From positions 1 through 60,219 of the forward strand of contig NZ_JAALDL010000023.1 of assembly GCF_011045095.1 (NCBI RefSeq): a DNA stretch of 60,219 nt. Direction: 5' to 3'. The first letter of the stretch is position 1, and each line of letters starts with the position of its first letter. Below the pieces are notes generated by a model. It had not been told where the DNA came from. It ran no database searches and saw nothing but the letters and a program-made list of their open reading frames with translations. The position numbers were made by a program, and so were the translations under genes. This document shows, in pieces, positions 19,943 through 31,702 of the stretch. This stretch comes from Grimontia sedimenti (GTDB lineage: Bacteria; Pseudomonadota; Gammaproteobacteria; Enterobacterales; Vibrionaceae).

Positions 19943-19990
19943 TTTGCTTCAAAAAAACTGAAGTGTTAACCCATTAACGCTTAACTGTTT

Positions 19991-20644
19991 TTAGCTTTTT
20001 ACTACACCGTTTGCAGTACCTTCCAGCACTACATCTGCGCCACGGTTTGCAAACAGGCCAACAGTTACTACGCCCGCAATCGCGTTGATCTTGTCTTCCA
20101 GTTCTTTGGCATTGGTGATTTGCAGGTTGTGCACGTCCAGAATCACATTGCCGTTATCGGTGATACAACCTTCTCGGTAGCAAGGATCGCCGCCCAGCTT
20201 AACCAGTTCACGCGCCACGTAAGAGCGTGCCATTGGGATCACTTCCACTGGCAGAGGGAATTGACCCATCACGTCCACTTTCTTGCTGTCGTCGATGATG
20301 CAGATAAATTTCTCGGAGATCGCCGCCACGATTTTTTCACGCGTCAGTGCAGCACCACCGCCTTTGATCATTTCGTTGTTTGGGTTGATCTCATCCGCAC
20401 CATCAACATAAATGTCCAGACTCGCCACTTCGTTCGCATCAAAAACTGGAATACCAATCTTCTCCAGACGCTCGGTCGATGCAACTGAACTCGACACTGC
20501 ACCTTTGATTTGCTCTTTCATGGTTTCGAGGGCATCGATGAAGTGATTAACGGTGGAGCCAGTACCAACACCAACGATGCTGCCTTTGGTCACGTATTCC
20601 AACGCAGCCCAACCAGCCGCTTTTTTCATTTCATCCTGAGTCAT
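19991..20644 (-). CDS. rpiA: ribose-5-phosphate isomerase A
   Basis: Interconverts ribose 5-phosphate and ribulose 5-phosphate in the pentose phosphate pathway. The 217-aa product has [16 protein letters not shown] near residue 24, [11 protein letters not shown] near 81 and [15 protein letters not shown] near 94, all diagnostic for the RpiA type. AGGAG lies six bases before the ATG. It is upstream of serA with a terminator between them. Confidence 0.98.
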   Translation of the reverse strand: MTQDEMKKAAGWAALEYVTKGSIVGVGTGSTVNHFIDALETMKEQIKGAVSSSVASTERLEKIGIPVFDANEVASLDIYVDGADEINPNNEMIKGGGAALTREKIVAAISEKFICIIDDSKKVDVMGQFPLPVEVIPMARSYVARELVKLGGDPCYREGCITDNGNVILDVHNLQITNAKELEDKINAIAGVVTVGLFANRGADVVLEGTANGVVKS

Positions 20645-20728
20645 GAGGATCTCCTGGGTAAATAGGGGTAATTCGCGACGCCGATTATACAGATCTGATT
20701 TTGGAGCGGGCAGATTTTTATAAACGCA

Positions 20729-20747
20729 GATCCCGTTATTCGGGATC
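20729..20747 (-). terminator. possible terminator after the 5-formyl-THF cyclo-ligase gene
   Basis: Perfect 7-bp stem GATCCCG / CGGGATC with a 5-nt loop, 13 nt past the stop codon at 20761. The T-rich tail on the minus strand is weak (TGCGTTTATAAAAA), so termination may be partial. Confidence 0.4.
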
Positions 20748-20760
20748 GATGTAGATCAGG

Positions 20761-21363
20761 TTAGATCGTCCACTTCCAGTGCTTGGATGGCGTCAAAATC
20801 TCTGGCAAAGGCACATCCCACGCTTCAACAGGAAGGTCATCAACCTGCTGGCAATCATGAGCGATACCAACAGGCTTCGCCCCCCGTCCTGATTCATACC
20901 AAGGAGCCAATGTGCGGTCGTAATACCCGCCGCCCATACCCAGGCGCTGCCCGCTTTTATCGAACGCCACAAGCGGTGTACAAATCACATCAAGCTGGTA
21001 AGCGGGCAAAACATCAAGCACGCTCAGTTTCGGCTCTAGAATACCGTAGCGGTTTGGCACCAAGGTGGACTTGGGATGATAGTGCAGGAACAACAAATGC
21101 CCTTTGCTGAAAGGATGAATCACTGGCAAATAAACATCTTTCCCCTCTCGCCAACAATGCTCAATCAGAGGTTGGGTATCCAGCTCACCATCTACTGACA
21201 AATAAAGCGCAATTCGCTGGGCGTTAAGGATGCTGTCAGCTTGCTGAAAATGGGAAAGAAGATCTGCCGCCGCATGACGCTGCTCGTCATCGGTCAGGGA
21301 TTGTCTTTTGGCTCGGGTCGTTTTTCGCAGTTCATTGCGAAGAGATGAAGTGTTCGCTTGCAT
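20761..21363 (-). CDS. ygfA: 5-formyltetrahydrofolate cyclo-ligase (YgfA)
   Basis: Converts 5-formyl-THF to 5,10-methenyl-THF with ATP. The 200-aa product has the N-terminal LRNELRKTTRAKRQSLTDDE, and the C-terminal signature VAFDKSGQRLGMGGGYYDRTLA near residue 145. The open frame runs to 21516, but the first 51 codons overlap the 6S RNA gene, so ATG 21363 is taken as the start. The arrangement zapA - 6S RNA - ygfA on one strand is the conserved one; in E. coli ygfA is co-transcribed with 6S RNA. Confidence 0.95.
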   Translation of the reverse strand: MQANTSSLRNELRKTTRAKRQSLTDDEQRHAAADLLSHFQQADSILNAQRIALYLSVDGELDTQPLIEHCWREGKDVYLPVIHPFSKGHLLFLHYHPKSTLVPNRYGILEPKLSVLDVLPAYQLDVICTPLVAFDKSGQRLGMGGGYYDRTLAPWYESGRGAKPVGIAHDCQQVDDLPVEAWDVPLPEILTPSKHWKWTI

Positions 21364-21393
21364 CGGCTGTCCTTGCCGCAAAGCTAATGGGGA

Positions 21394-21574
21394 TTGGCCC
21401 CGGAGTGCCGTTGGGATCTTTTGCCCTTGAACCCTGCGGTTCAAGGCGGATGAGAAGAACATACCGTAGGCTTCTCGGTACAAGCCGAGCTTGCTCAAAA
21501 GCATGTAACATCCCACCCTTAGATGTGCTTATCGGCTCAGGGACGCGGATCCGCTGACGCACACTCCAGGGTCA
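21394..21574 (-). ncRNA. ssrS: 6S RNA
   Basis: Small RNA that binds RNA polymerase holoenzyme with sigma-70 by mimicking an open promoter, mainly in stationary phase. Seen on the minus strand: CCCTGAGCCGATA near the 5' side, GCTCGGCTTGTACCGAGAAGCC, and CCTTGAACCGCAGGGTTCAAGG near the 3' side, all hallmarks of gammaproteobacterial 6S RNA. The terminal closing stem CCCTGGAGTG / CACTCCGGGG (21562-21571 with 21398-21407) defines approximate ends. Located between zapA and ygfA as in other Gammaproteobacteria. Exact ends are uncertain by several bases. Confidence 0.93.
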
Positions 21575-21590
21575 AACTGGTTCGGAAGGC

Positions 21591-21902
21591 TTATGCTTCC
21601 TTCGACGCGCTGTGTTTTAACAACGCCTCTTCAATCGTTTGCTGCAACAGCACAATGCGCTGTTCCATATCATTCTTATCGTCGGTGTTTTGCTGTCTTT
21701 CTGCACGCAATTCGTAGCAGATATTCAGGGCCGCGATAGTGAGCAGTTGCTCTGTATTCGTTACTTTAGTGCGCTCAGACAATTCGTGCAACCGTTGATC
21801 AAAGTCGTCTGCCGCTTCTTTCAGCGCTTGTTCCTGACCTGCCGGACAGTTAACACGCATTATTTTGCCAAGGATCTGAATTTCAACAGCTTGCGTAGTC
21901 AT
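21591..21902 (-). CDS. zapA: cell division protein ZapA
   Basis: Promotes bundling of FtsZ protofilaments at the division site. The 103-aa product has the small N-terminal beta domain ([18 protein letters not shown]) and a long C-terminal coiled coil with the conserved [16 protein letters not shown]. It is directly upstream of the 6S RNA gene, the conserved position, and is divergent from ygfB across 272 bp, where both promoters must lie. Confidence 0.96.
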   Translation of the reverse strand: MTTQAVEIQILGKIMRVNCPAGQEQALKEAADDFDQRLHELSERTKVTNTEQLLTIAALNICYELRAERQQNTDDKNDMEQRIVLLQQTIEEALLKHSASKEA

Positions 21903-22174
21903 ATTCTTTTCTGAGCTCCCTTCAAAGCGCGGTGTCGCACCCTGACGTCACGGGCGCAAACTATAGAAAATGGCAGATTAAACTTCAAGTCTATCCTATC
22001 GCGTATTGTCTCTCGACGGACTAAGCAGACGAAAAGTCGTCAATGTGATGAAAATCAGAGCTATCGTGAACCTGATTCTCGCTTTTGCTTTCTTCTATCG
22101 TGAAGAGAGGTTCAGTGACTTAGGACTAACTGGTAGTATACGGACAAGACAATTTCGGTACCCAAGGTGACCCC

Positions 22175-22744
22175 GTGACCCAAGTAACTTTACCTGAATA
22201 CAGCAACATGGTTTCCACGCTTCGTGCTGACTCTCTGGCCGTAACACCAGCAGAAATGCATGGCCTTCTGGCGGGAATGTTGTGCGGTGGACTAGACCCT
22301 GAGTTGGGTAACTGGATGCCGATGCTTTATGACTACACCAATGACGGTGCAGGCTGGCCACATGAATCAAAAACACTGGCCGCAACCAGCGTTGGTCTGG
22401 CGAGCCAGCAACTCACTGGTGGTCAGATGGATTTCGAAGTGCTGTTGCCGGATGAAAGTGAATCCTTGCTTGATCGCGGTGATGCGCTGTCTGAGTGGGT
22501 AAGTGCTTTTATCGCAGGTATTGGTTTAGTCGGTATCACTGCAGGCAAACTGTCTGACGACTCGAAAGAAGTGCTGGCAGACCTGACAGAAATTGCACAG
22601 CTTGGCATTGACGAGGACGATGATATGGAAGAGCAGGCATTGCTTTTCGAACAAGTCATCGAGCACGTCCGCGTCTGCGCAATGACGCTTCATGCCGAGC
22701 TTGGCATCAAACCGCAGACCGAAGAAAAACCAACCCTGCACTAA
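22175..22744 (+). CDS. ygfB: UPF0149 family protein YgfB
   Basis: Conserved gammaproteobacterial protein; the E. coli function is not established, though in Pseudomonas a homologue has regulatory roles. The 189-aa product has the family start TPAEMHGLLAGMLCGG near residue 27, a predicted all-helical fold, and the acidic IDEDDDMEEQALLFEQVIEHVR near the C-terminus. Start codon is GTG 22175. First gene of the ygfB-ubiH-ubiI unit; pepP, found between ygfB and ubiH in E. coli, is missing here. Confidence 0.93.
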   Translation: MTQVTLPEYSNMVSTLRADSLAVTPAEMHGLLAGMLCGGLDPELGNWMPMLYDYTNDGAGWPHESKTLAATSVGLASQQLTGGQMDFEVLLPDESESLLDRGDALSEWVSAFIAGIGLVGITAGKLSDDSKEVLADLTEIAQLGIDEDDDMEEQALLFEQVIEHVRVCAMTLHAELGIKPQTEEKPTLH

Positions 22745-22771
22745 CAGATCACTGTCGGAGACTGACGCAGA

Positions 22772-23974
22772 ATGGATGCTGAGCCATCAACACAAAATTT
22801 TGATGTCGTGATTGCAGGCGGCGCAATGGCAGGTGCCACTTTGGCATTGGCCATTGAGCAACTGACGCAGGCTGGCTTGTCCGTGGCGGTAGTGGAAGCC
22901 ACCATTCCGGACAACAGCCACCCTGGCTATGATGCCCGAAGCATTGCCCTTTCCTATGGTAGCTGCCAGTTGCTCGACAACATCGGCGTGTGGAAAACCT
23001 TGTCGCCATTTGCCACTCCGATCAGCAAAATCCATGTCTCCGACCGCGGCCACTTCGGCCTGACCGAAATGAATGCCCGTGAAGAAGGTCTGGATTACCT
23101 CGGCAATGTGATTGAGCTTGCCGACGCCGGGCGCGTTTTTCACCATGCGTTGGGTAAAGCCAAAAACATCTCGCTGTTTTGCCCGGCTTTTGTCACTGAT
23201 ATCAAGCGCGAAATCGACAGTGTCACTCTGACGCTCAATGATGGAAAAGCGCTGACCGCAAAACTGGTCGTCGCAGCGGACGGCGCCCTATCATCTTGCT
23301 GCGATATGGTGGGGATTGAGCGCCATGAGCATGACTTTGAACAGGTTGCGCTGATAGCGAATGTCACCACAGAACTCGCTCATCAAGGCCGTGCCTTCGA
23401 ACGTTTTACCGAAACCGGCCCTGTCGCCTTGTTGCCGATGTCTGAAGGCAGAAGCTCACTGGTATGGTGCGTCAAACCTCACGAAGCGCCGGCGATGCTT
23501 TCCATGTCTGACGATGAGTTTGCACAAGCACTGCAACAGGCTTTCGGCTGGCGTTTGGGACGACTATTGCATGTTGGTCAGCGTGGCAGCTATCCGTTGA
23601 TTCTGCGTCAGGCAACCCGTCTTATCAGTCACCGCTTTGCCGTGGTTGGGAATGCGGCACAAACGCTTCACCCGATTGCCGGCCAAGGCTTTAACCTTGG
23701 TCTTCGTGATGTGGTATCGCTGGCTGAAGAAATCGCCAAAGCGCACGCTGATGGCAAAGATTGCGGTCAAATGCCTGTGCTTCAATCATACCTCGCACGA
23801 CGCGAACCAGACCGCGATACCACAGTCGCCATGACATCAGGTTTGGTTCACGGATTCTCCAACACCACAGCACCACTGATTCTGGGACGAAACCTGGGGC
23901 TGGCAGCCATGTCAGTCTTTAGCGAATTGAAAGCGCCATTGCTGAAACGTGCAATGGGCTTGGTAGAACGATAA
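22772..23974 (+). CDS. ubiH: 2-octaprenyl-6-methoxyphenyl hydroxylase UbiH
   Basis: FAD monooxygenase that hydroxylates the ubiquinone ring. The 400-aa product has the FAD-binding start VVIAGGAMAGATLALAI near residue 12, YDARSIALSYGS typical of UbiH, the middle motif VVAADGALS near 167, and the second FAD motif VGNAAQTLHPIAGQGFNLGLRD near 290. The first glycine-rich loop reads GGAMAG, slightly off the usual GGGMxG. Ends in TAATG overlapping the ubiI start by one base, indicating coupled translation. Confidence 0.95.
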   Translation: MDAEPSTQNFDVVIAGGAMAGATLALAIEQLTQAGLSVAVVEATIPDNSHPGYDARSIALSYGSCQLLDNIGVWKTLSPFATPISKIHVSDRGHFGLTEMNAREEGLDYLGNVIELADAGRVFHHALGKAKNISLFCPAFVTDIKREIDSVTLTLNDGKALTAKLVVAADGALSSCCDMVGIERHEHDFEQVALIANVTTELAHQGRAFERFTETGPVALLPMSEGRSSLVWCVKPHEAPAMLSMSDDEFAQALQQAFGWRLGRLLHVGQRGSYPLILRQATRLISHRFAVVGNAAQTLHPIAGQGFNLGLRDVVSLAEEIAKAHADGKDCGQMPVLQSYLARREPDRDTTVAMTSGLVHGFSNTTAPLILGRNLGLAAMSVFSELKAPLLKRAMGLVER

Positions 23975-25185
23975 TGAAAATGACAAATGTAGACATCGCC
24001 ATTATCGGCGGTGGCATGGTTGGTCTGACACTCGCTGCTGCACTGGCAGACAGCGATCTTCGCATCGCGATCATCGAAGGCAAAATGCCGGAGCCAGAAC
24101 TCGCTCCCTTGCCCGACCTTCGCGTTTCTGCGTTGAGCCGCGCCAGTGAGCGTATTCTGAAAAACGTCGGCGCGTGGGAAGGCATTCAATCCCGACGCTC
24201 AAGTCCATATCAAAAAATGTCGGTATGGGAACAAGACAGCTTCGCCGCAATTGATTTCGATGCGATGGACTTGGGTCAACCCAACCTTGGTTACATCGTT
24301 GAAAACCGCGTTATTCAGCTGGCACTGTTTGAGCGCGTGAAGCAGCAACAAAATGTCACCCTATTCTGCCCAGACCGCTGCGCCAGCATGATGTTTGGTG
24401 AGACAGAAGCCTGGCTAACCCTTGAATCGGGCAGCGCCATTACCGCGAAACTCGTGGTCGGGGCTGACGGTGCTAACTCCTGGGTACGCAACCAGCTATC
24501 GATTCCATTAACCCATTGGGATTACGGACATAGCGCGCTGGTCGCCAATATCCGGACCGAAGAGCCTCATGATGGTGTCGCACGCCAGATTTTCACTCCG
24601 GATGGCCCGCTGGCTTTCCTGCCACTGTCTGATCCGAACCTAAGTTCGATCGTTTGGTCGCAATCACCGGCAAATGCCGATGCTCGTTGCTCCATGCCTG
24701 AAGACGAATTCAACAAAGCCTTGAGTGCTGCATTCGATCTCCGCCTTGGCCTTTGCTCGGTTGACGGTGAACGTGCAGCCTTTCCACTGAAAATGCGTTA
24801 CGCGAGAGACTTCGTGGTCGAGCGCGCTGCCCTGATTGGCGATGCCGCCCACACGATTCATCCGCTGGCAGGTCAAGGCGTAAACCTGGGCCTCTTGGAT
24901 GCCGCGACGCTGGCACAAGAGCTGATCCGCTTAAGTGATGAAGGCAAAGACATTGGTGAAAAAACCAACCTCCGTGCTTTCGAACGCTGGCGTAAAGCTG
25001 AAGCCGCACAAATGATTGCCGCAATGCAAGGGTTCCGCGATTTGTTTGCTGGCGAAAACCCGGCGAAGAAACTCATTCGTGGTATTGGCCTAATGGCAGC
25101 CGCCACACTTCCGGGCATCAAAACCCAGTTCATTAAGCGGGCGCTTGGACTGACAGGTGATTTGCCAAAACTGGCGAAGAAGTAG
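23974..25185 (+). CDS. ubiI: ubiquinone C5-hydroxylase UbiI (VisC)
   Basis: FAD monooxygenase of ubiquinone synthesis, paralogous to UbiH. The 403-aa product has VDIAIIGGGMVGLTLAAAL at the N-terminus, DLRVSALSRASERIL, VVGADGANSWVR near 163, and LIGDAAHTIHPLAGQGVNLGLLDA near 288. It ends close to the start of a repeat-rich spacer (25193-25326), and the eno terminator lies beyond, pointing the other way. Confidence 0.95.
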   Translation: MKMTNVDIAIIGGGMVGLTLAAALADSDLRIAIIEGKMPEPELAPLPDLRVSALSRASERILKNVGAWEGIQSRRSSPYQKMSVWEQDSFAAIDFDAMDLGQPNLGYIVENRVIQLALFERVKQQQNVTLFCPDRCASMMFGETEAWLTLESGSAITAKLVVGADGANSWVRNQLSIPLTHWDYGHSALVANIRTEEPHDGVARQIFTPDGPLAFLPLSDPNLSSIVWSQSPANADARCSMPEDEFNKALSAAFDLRLGLCSVDGERAAFPLKMRYARDFVVERAALIGDAAHTIHPLAGQGVNLGLLDAATLAQELIRLSDEGKDIGEKTNLRAFERWRKAEAAQMIAAMQGFRDLFAGENPAKKLIRGIGLMAAATLPGIKTQFIKRALGLTGDLPKLAKK

Positions 25186-25192
25186 ATTTATT

Positions 25193-25326
25193 TAAGGTCC
25201 CAGGACTTAGGTCCTAGAAATAGAATTCATACCATTGTGAAACGACAAAACGGTACTGAGCATTTTCATTTCACCGAACCTGCACTTCCTAGGCACTAGG
25301 ATCTGCTCTTCTCCTAGGACCTTTTT
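25193..25326. repeat. long inverted-repeat element between ubiI and eno
   Basis: AAGGTCC-C-AGGA (25194-25205) pairs with TCCT-A-GGACCTT (25312-25323) across about 105 nt, and the left arm is followed by TAGGTCCTAG while the right part has the small hairpin CCTAG-GCA-CTAGG (25289-25300). Inside, GTGAAA (25237-25242) can pair with TTTCAC (25269-25274). Six T follow the right arm on the plus strand, so it could act as a terminator of the ubiI transcript or as a structured RNA. Similar TAGGTCCTAG-rich repeats occur in Vibrio genomes as far as I recall; family membership was not checked. Confidence 0.5.
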
Positions 25327-25337
25327 TCCTAACCCCA

Positions 25338-25364
25338 TAAAAAAACGGCGCCTTTCGGCGCCGT
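25338..25364 (-). terminator. terminator of eno
   Basis: Perfect 8-bp GC-rich stem ACGGCGCC / GGCGCCGT with a TTTC loop, 30 nt past the eno stop codon, followed on the minus strand by seven T. Confidence 0.85.
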
Positions 25365-25394
25365 CTTCAATCAAAAGTTGCTTCGGGTAAGCGA

Positions 25395-26714
<1,320 letters not shown>

Positions 26715-26775
26715 TCAATAGCTTAAGAATGCGAAAAGCGGCCGCACAACCTTCGCGACCGCTTCCTTTTTTCAG

Positions 26776-28440
<1,665 letters not shown>

Positions 28441-28531
28441 TTATTGGAAATCTGGACGGGACGACATGTTACCAGAGCCCGAAACTTCCCACAACGTGAA
28501 AACTATCACACAGAATGCCGTTTTTTTTTGT

Positions 28532-28555
28532 CGTAAATCAATTGAGTGATTTACG
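28532..28555. repeat. hairpin overlapping the mazG stop codon
   Basis: Perfect 9-bp inverted repeat CGTAAATCA / TGATTTACG with a 6-nt loop. The mazG stop codon lies inside one arm. It lacks a T-run on the outgoing side of the minus strand (an A-run follows instead), so it is not a classic terminator for mazG; it may be a 3'-end stabilising structure. Confidence 0.4.
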
Positions 28556-29369
28556 TCGATTTGTTGCCCTCATCACGCTTTACTTCTTGCCACAGATTTT
28601 CAAGCTCATCTGGCTCACTTTCCTGCAAGTTTTTACCATTATCGCGTAATTTCATTTCAATTTTGCGAAAACGACTTTCGAATTTTAGGTTCGCTTTTCG
28701 AAGTGCCATTTCCGGATTCGTGCCAAGGTGGCGGGCAAGATTGACGGCGGCAAAAAGTAAATCGCCGACTTCTTCATCGACTCGTTCTTGGTCGACATCT
28801 ACCATCAAGGCTTCTTCCATTACCTCTTCAAGCTCTTCCTGCACTTTTTCGGCGACAGGGCCTACGGAGTCCCAATCAAAGCCGAAACGCGCGCAACGCT
28901 TCTGCAATTTCGCTGCACGGCCCAATGCCGGGAGTGAGGTTGGTACATCATCCAAAATACTGAGCTCTGCATCCGGTTTGGCTTTGGCGGCACGTTCCTG
29001 CGCTTTTATGCCTTCCCAGTCTGCTTTCTCCAGCGGGTTGCCATCGGCATCCTTTTCACCAAAAACATGAGGATGGCGACGCACCAGCTTGTCGCACATG
29101 GCACCGGCAATGTCTTCAAATTCAAACAGGCCCTGCTCTTTTCCGAGTTGACTATAGAACACAATCTGAAACAGCAGATCGCCCAGTTCATCGCGAACAT
29201 CTGCCCATTCCTGGCGTTCAATCGCATCCACTGCTTCAAAAGTTTCTTCGATGGTGTAAGGGATTATGGAATCGAAGGTTTGCTTCTTGTCCCAATCACA
29301 GCCGTTTTGCGGGTCCCTGAGGGTAGCCATAATTTCCAGCAATTCTTGCATTCGCGACATTTTTTTCAT
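28551..29369 (-). CDS. mazG: nucleoside triphosphate pyrophosphohydrolase MazG
   Basis: Hydrolyses (d)NTPs to monophosphate and pyrophosphate; in E. coli it counters ppGpp build-up. The 272-aa product has the two tandem MazG domains: LRDPQNGCDWDKKQTFDSI with the E-x-x-E metal motif in IEETFEAVDAI and DVRDELGDLLFQIVF, then a second set with EELEEVMEEALMVD and EEVGDLLFAAVNLAR. It directly follows relA, a functionally related neighbour, but a terminator lies between them. A second ATG at 29360 is a possible alternative start. Confidence 0.96.
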   Translation of the reverse strand: MKKMSRMQELLEIMATLRDPQNGCDWDKKQTFDSIIPYTIEETFEAVDAIERQEWADVRDELGDLLFQIVFYSQLGKEQGLFEFEDIAGAMCDKLVRRHPHVFGEKDADGNPLEKADWEGIKAQERAAKAKPDAELSILDDVPTSLPALGRAAKLQKRCARFGFDWDSVGPVAEKVQEELEEVMEEALMVDVDQERVDEEVGDLLFAAVNLARHLGTNPEMALRKANLKFESRFRKIEMKLRDNGKNLQESEPDELENLWQEVKRDEGNKST

Positions 29370-29382
29370 CTGTTACCCGCCC

Positions 29383-29412
29383 AAAAGAAAAGGGAAAGCA
29401 GCGCTTTCCCCT
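29383..29412 (-). terminator. terminator of relA
   Basis: Perfect 8-bp stem GGGAAAGC / GCTTTCCC (392-410) with a 3-nt loop, followed on the minus strand by TTTTCTTTT, 20 nt past the relA stop codon. Confidence 0.8.
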
Positions 29413-29430
29413 TATAGAAATTGAATATTG

Positions 29431-31641
29431 TTAGCGAAGCCGTTTGGCTTCATGCACGTCTTTGACTTGCTCCAAGCGTGAGATCACCCGGCTCAGCACT
29501 TCAAGGTCACTCAGCTCTAAATCAAAGTCCATGATGGACATTTGCTGCTTATAGTCGACCCGGCTTTGCATACCAGAAACTTTCGCTTTTTCGTTCAGCA
29601 AGACATTGGTGAGATCTTTAATCAAACCACTTCGCTCAGATGCAGACACACGCACTGTGATTTGATAGTTGCCGATATAACCGCCGCCCCACACCGTCTC
29701 GATAAGACGCTCCGGTGCATGATGGCGAAGTTCAGCCAATTGCTCACAGTCTGCACGGTGCACTGAAATACCGCGGCCTTGCGTTACGTAGCCTTCGATT
29801 TCGTCACCCGGAATTGGCTGACAGCATCGTGCAAGGTGAGTCATCAGGTTGTCCACGCCTTCAACGACAACAGCATCTCGGCGTGGTCGCTTGGTTGTGG
29901 TCTGCGTTTCTGCTTGCTCCAGCTTGGCGCGAAGCTGCTCATCTTCCTGTTCTTTGGTCAGTTTGTTGACCACAGAGTTGATGTAATTCACCACTTGGTT
30001 GATGCGCAAATCACCGCTACCAACGCCCGCGTAAACTTCATCAAGACTGTTAACATTGAAGCGCTTCATGGCGAGTGTGGCATCTTTACTCGCCGCACCA
30101 ATCTTGGCGAGTTCAGCATCGAGAATTTCTTTACCTGCCTCGACGTTCTTCTCTCGCGCTTGCTTACGGAACCACGCGTTAATCTTGGCGCGTGCGCGGC
30201 CTGACGTCACAAAGCCAAGGCTTGGGTTCAGCCAGTCACGGGAAGGGTTAGGCTCTTTCTGGGTAATGATTTCGACCTGATCGCCCATGTTGAGGTGATA
30301 GGTGAACGGCACGATACGCCCTTCCACTTTGGCCCCGATACAACGGTGACCCACTTCAGAGTGGATGTGGTAAGCAAAATCCAGAGGTGTCGCGCCGATT
30401 GGCAGGTCAACCACATCACCTTTTGGTGTAAAGGCATAGACGCGGTCATCGAATACCTGACTACGAAGTTCATCCAGCATTTCGCCGGAATCAGACATCT
30501 CTTCTTGCCAAGCCAGCAGTTTACGCAGCCAAGTGATCTTCTCATCGTAGCCACTGCGACCAGCTGAAGAACCTTCTTTATATTTCCAGTGCGCTGCGAC
30601 GCCAAGCTCTGCATCGTCGTGCATCTGCTTGGTACGGATTTGGATTTCTACCGTTTTGCCTTCCGGCCCCAATACGACAGTGTGAATCGATTGGTAACCA
30701 TTTGGCTTCGGGTTCGCCACGTAGTCATCGAACTCTTTCGGCAGATGGCGGTATTTGGTGTGAACGGCACCCAGTGCGGCATAACAGTCCTGGAGCTGAT
30801 CAGCGATGATGCGCACAGCACGCACATCAAACAGCTCATCAAATTCCAAGCCTTTTTTCTGCATCTTACGCCAGATGCTGTAGATGTGTTTTGGTCGACC
30901 ATAGACCTGCGCGTTGATGTTGGAGTTTTCCATCGCGCTTTGCAGATCAGACACAAAGGTGTCGATGTACTGCTCACGGTCAATTCGGCGTTCTGCCAGC
31001 TGTTTGGCGATTTGCTTGTAGGTCAGCGAGTGCTGATAACGGAACGCGTAATCTTCAATTTCCCACTTGAGCTGGCCGATACCTAAGCGGTTAGCAAGCG
31101 GGGCGTAGATGTTTGCACACTCTTTCGCAACCGCCTGACGCACTTCATCAGACTCGTTTTTCACTTCACGCAGGTAGGTAATGCGCTCTGCCAGTTTGAT
31201 GACCACACAACGGAAATCATCCACCATGGAGAGCAACATACGGCGCACATTGTCCACTTGCGCAGCGGTCGCTTCTTCATTGTTGGCGTTCAGATGGCGA
31301 ATCGCCGCCATTTCCTGAACCCCTTCCACCAGCTTGGCGATATTGTTTCCGTAATGCTCTTTGAGCAATTCATTGCTGAGCACGCCATATTCCACCATGG
31401 GGAAAAGCAACGCGGCCAGCAAGGTTTCCTTGTCCATACTCAAGGTGACAAGGATTTCAATCATCTCTCGACCACACCAGAGAGGCTGCGCGAGCGTTTG
31501 CTCATCGCCCAGTGTCTGGCAATGGTGATAGGCTTTGGTTAAAGCCTGAGATACGGCAGCCTCCTGGGCAAGACCTTCCACCCAGCGTTCAAGCACAAAT
31601 TCTTTATTGTCGTTTAGGTGCGCGCCACGAATTGCGACCAT
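29431..31641 (-). CDS. relA: (p)ppGpp synthetase RelA
   Basis: Ribosome-associated synthetase that makes (p)ppGpp during amino-acid starvation. The 736-aa product has an N-terminal HD-like domain without the intact HD motif (so no hydrolase, as in RelA rather than SpoT), the synthetase region (YGRPKHIYSIWRKMQKKG, DVRAVRIIA, KPNGYQSIHTVV), a TGS domain (VYAFTPKGDVVDLPIGATPL near 410), the Cys-containing zinc-finger region ARCCQPIPGDEIEG near 625 and a C-terminal ACT domain. Upstream is rlmD, downstream mazG, as in E. coli. Confidence 0.98.
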   Translation of the reverse strand: MVAIRGAHLNDNKEFVLERWVEGLAQEAAVSQALTKAYHHCQTLGDEQTLAQPLWCGREMIEILVTLSMDKETLLAALLFPMVEYGVLSNELLKEHYGNNIAKLVEGVQEMAAIRHLNANNEEATAAQVDNVRRMLLSMVDDFRCVVIKLAERITYLREVKNESDEVRQAVAKECANIYAPLANRLGIGQLKWEIEDYAFRYQHSLTYKQIAKQLAERRIDREQYIDTFVSDLQSAMENSNINAQVYGRPKHIYSIWRKMQKKGLEFDELFDVRAVRIIADQLQDCYAALGAVHTKYRHLPKEFDDYVANPKPNGYQSIHTVVLGPEGKTVEIQIRTKQMHDDAELGVAAHWKYKEGSSAGRSGYDEKITWLRKLLAWQEEMSDSGEMLDELRSQVFDDRVYAFTPKGDVVDLPIGATPLDFAYHIHSEVGHRCIGAKVEGRIVPFTYHLNMGDQVEIITQKEPNPSRDWLNPSLGFVTSGRARAKINAWFRKQAREKNVEAGKEILDAELAKIGAASKDATLAMKRFNVNSLDEVYAGVGSGDLRINQVVNYINSVVNKLTKEQEDEQLRAKLEQAETQTTTKRPRRDAVVVEGVDNLMTHLARCCQPIPGDEIEGYVTQGRGISVHRADCEQLAELRHHAPERLIETVWGGGYIGNYQITVRVSASERSGLIKDLTNVLLNEKAKVSGMQSRVDYKQQMSIMDFDLELSDLEVLSRVISRLEQVKDVHEAKRLR

Positions 31642-31670
31642 TTCACTATCCTGTTTTTCTTATCCTTAAA

Positions 31671-31693
31671 CGGGCAACCATCATGCTTGCCCG
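31671..31693 (-). terminator. possible terminator or hairpin after rlmD
   Basis: Perfect 7-bp stem CGGGCAA / TTGCCCG with a 9-nt loop, 10 nt past the rlmD stop codon; only three T follow, so it may be a weak terminator between rlmD and relA. Confidence 0.4.
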
Positions 31694-31702
31694 CTGGGCG
31701 AC

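Noticed and set aside
21364-21516. N-terminal extension of the ygfA reading frame
   Set aside because: It lies over the 6S RNA gene and is explained by the RNA sequence; the family start is at 21363.
28532-28555. Hairpin at the mazG stop codon taken as a terminator
   Set aside because: The outgoing minus strand has an A-run, not a T-run, so it cannot be a standard Rho-independent terminator; kept only as an inverted repeat.
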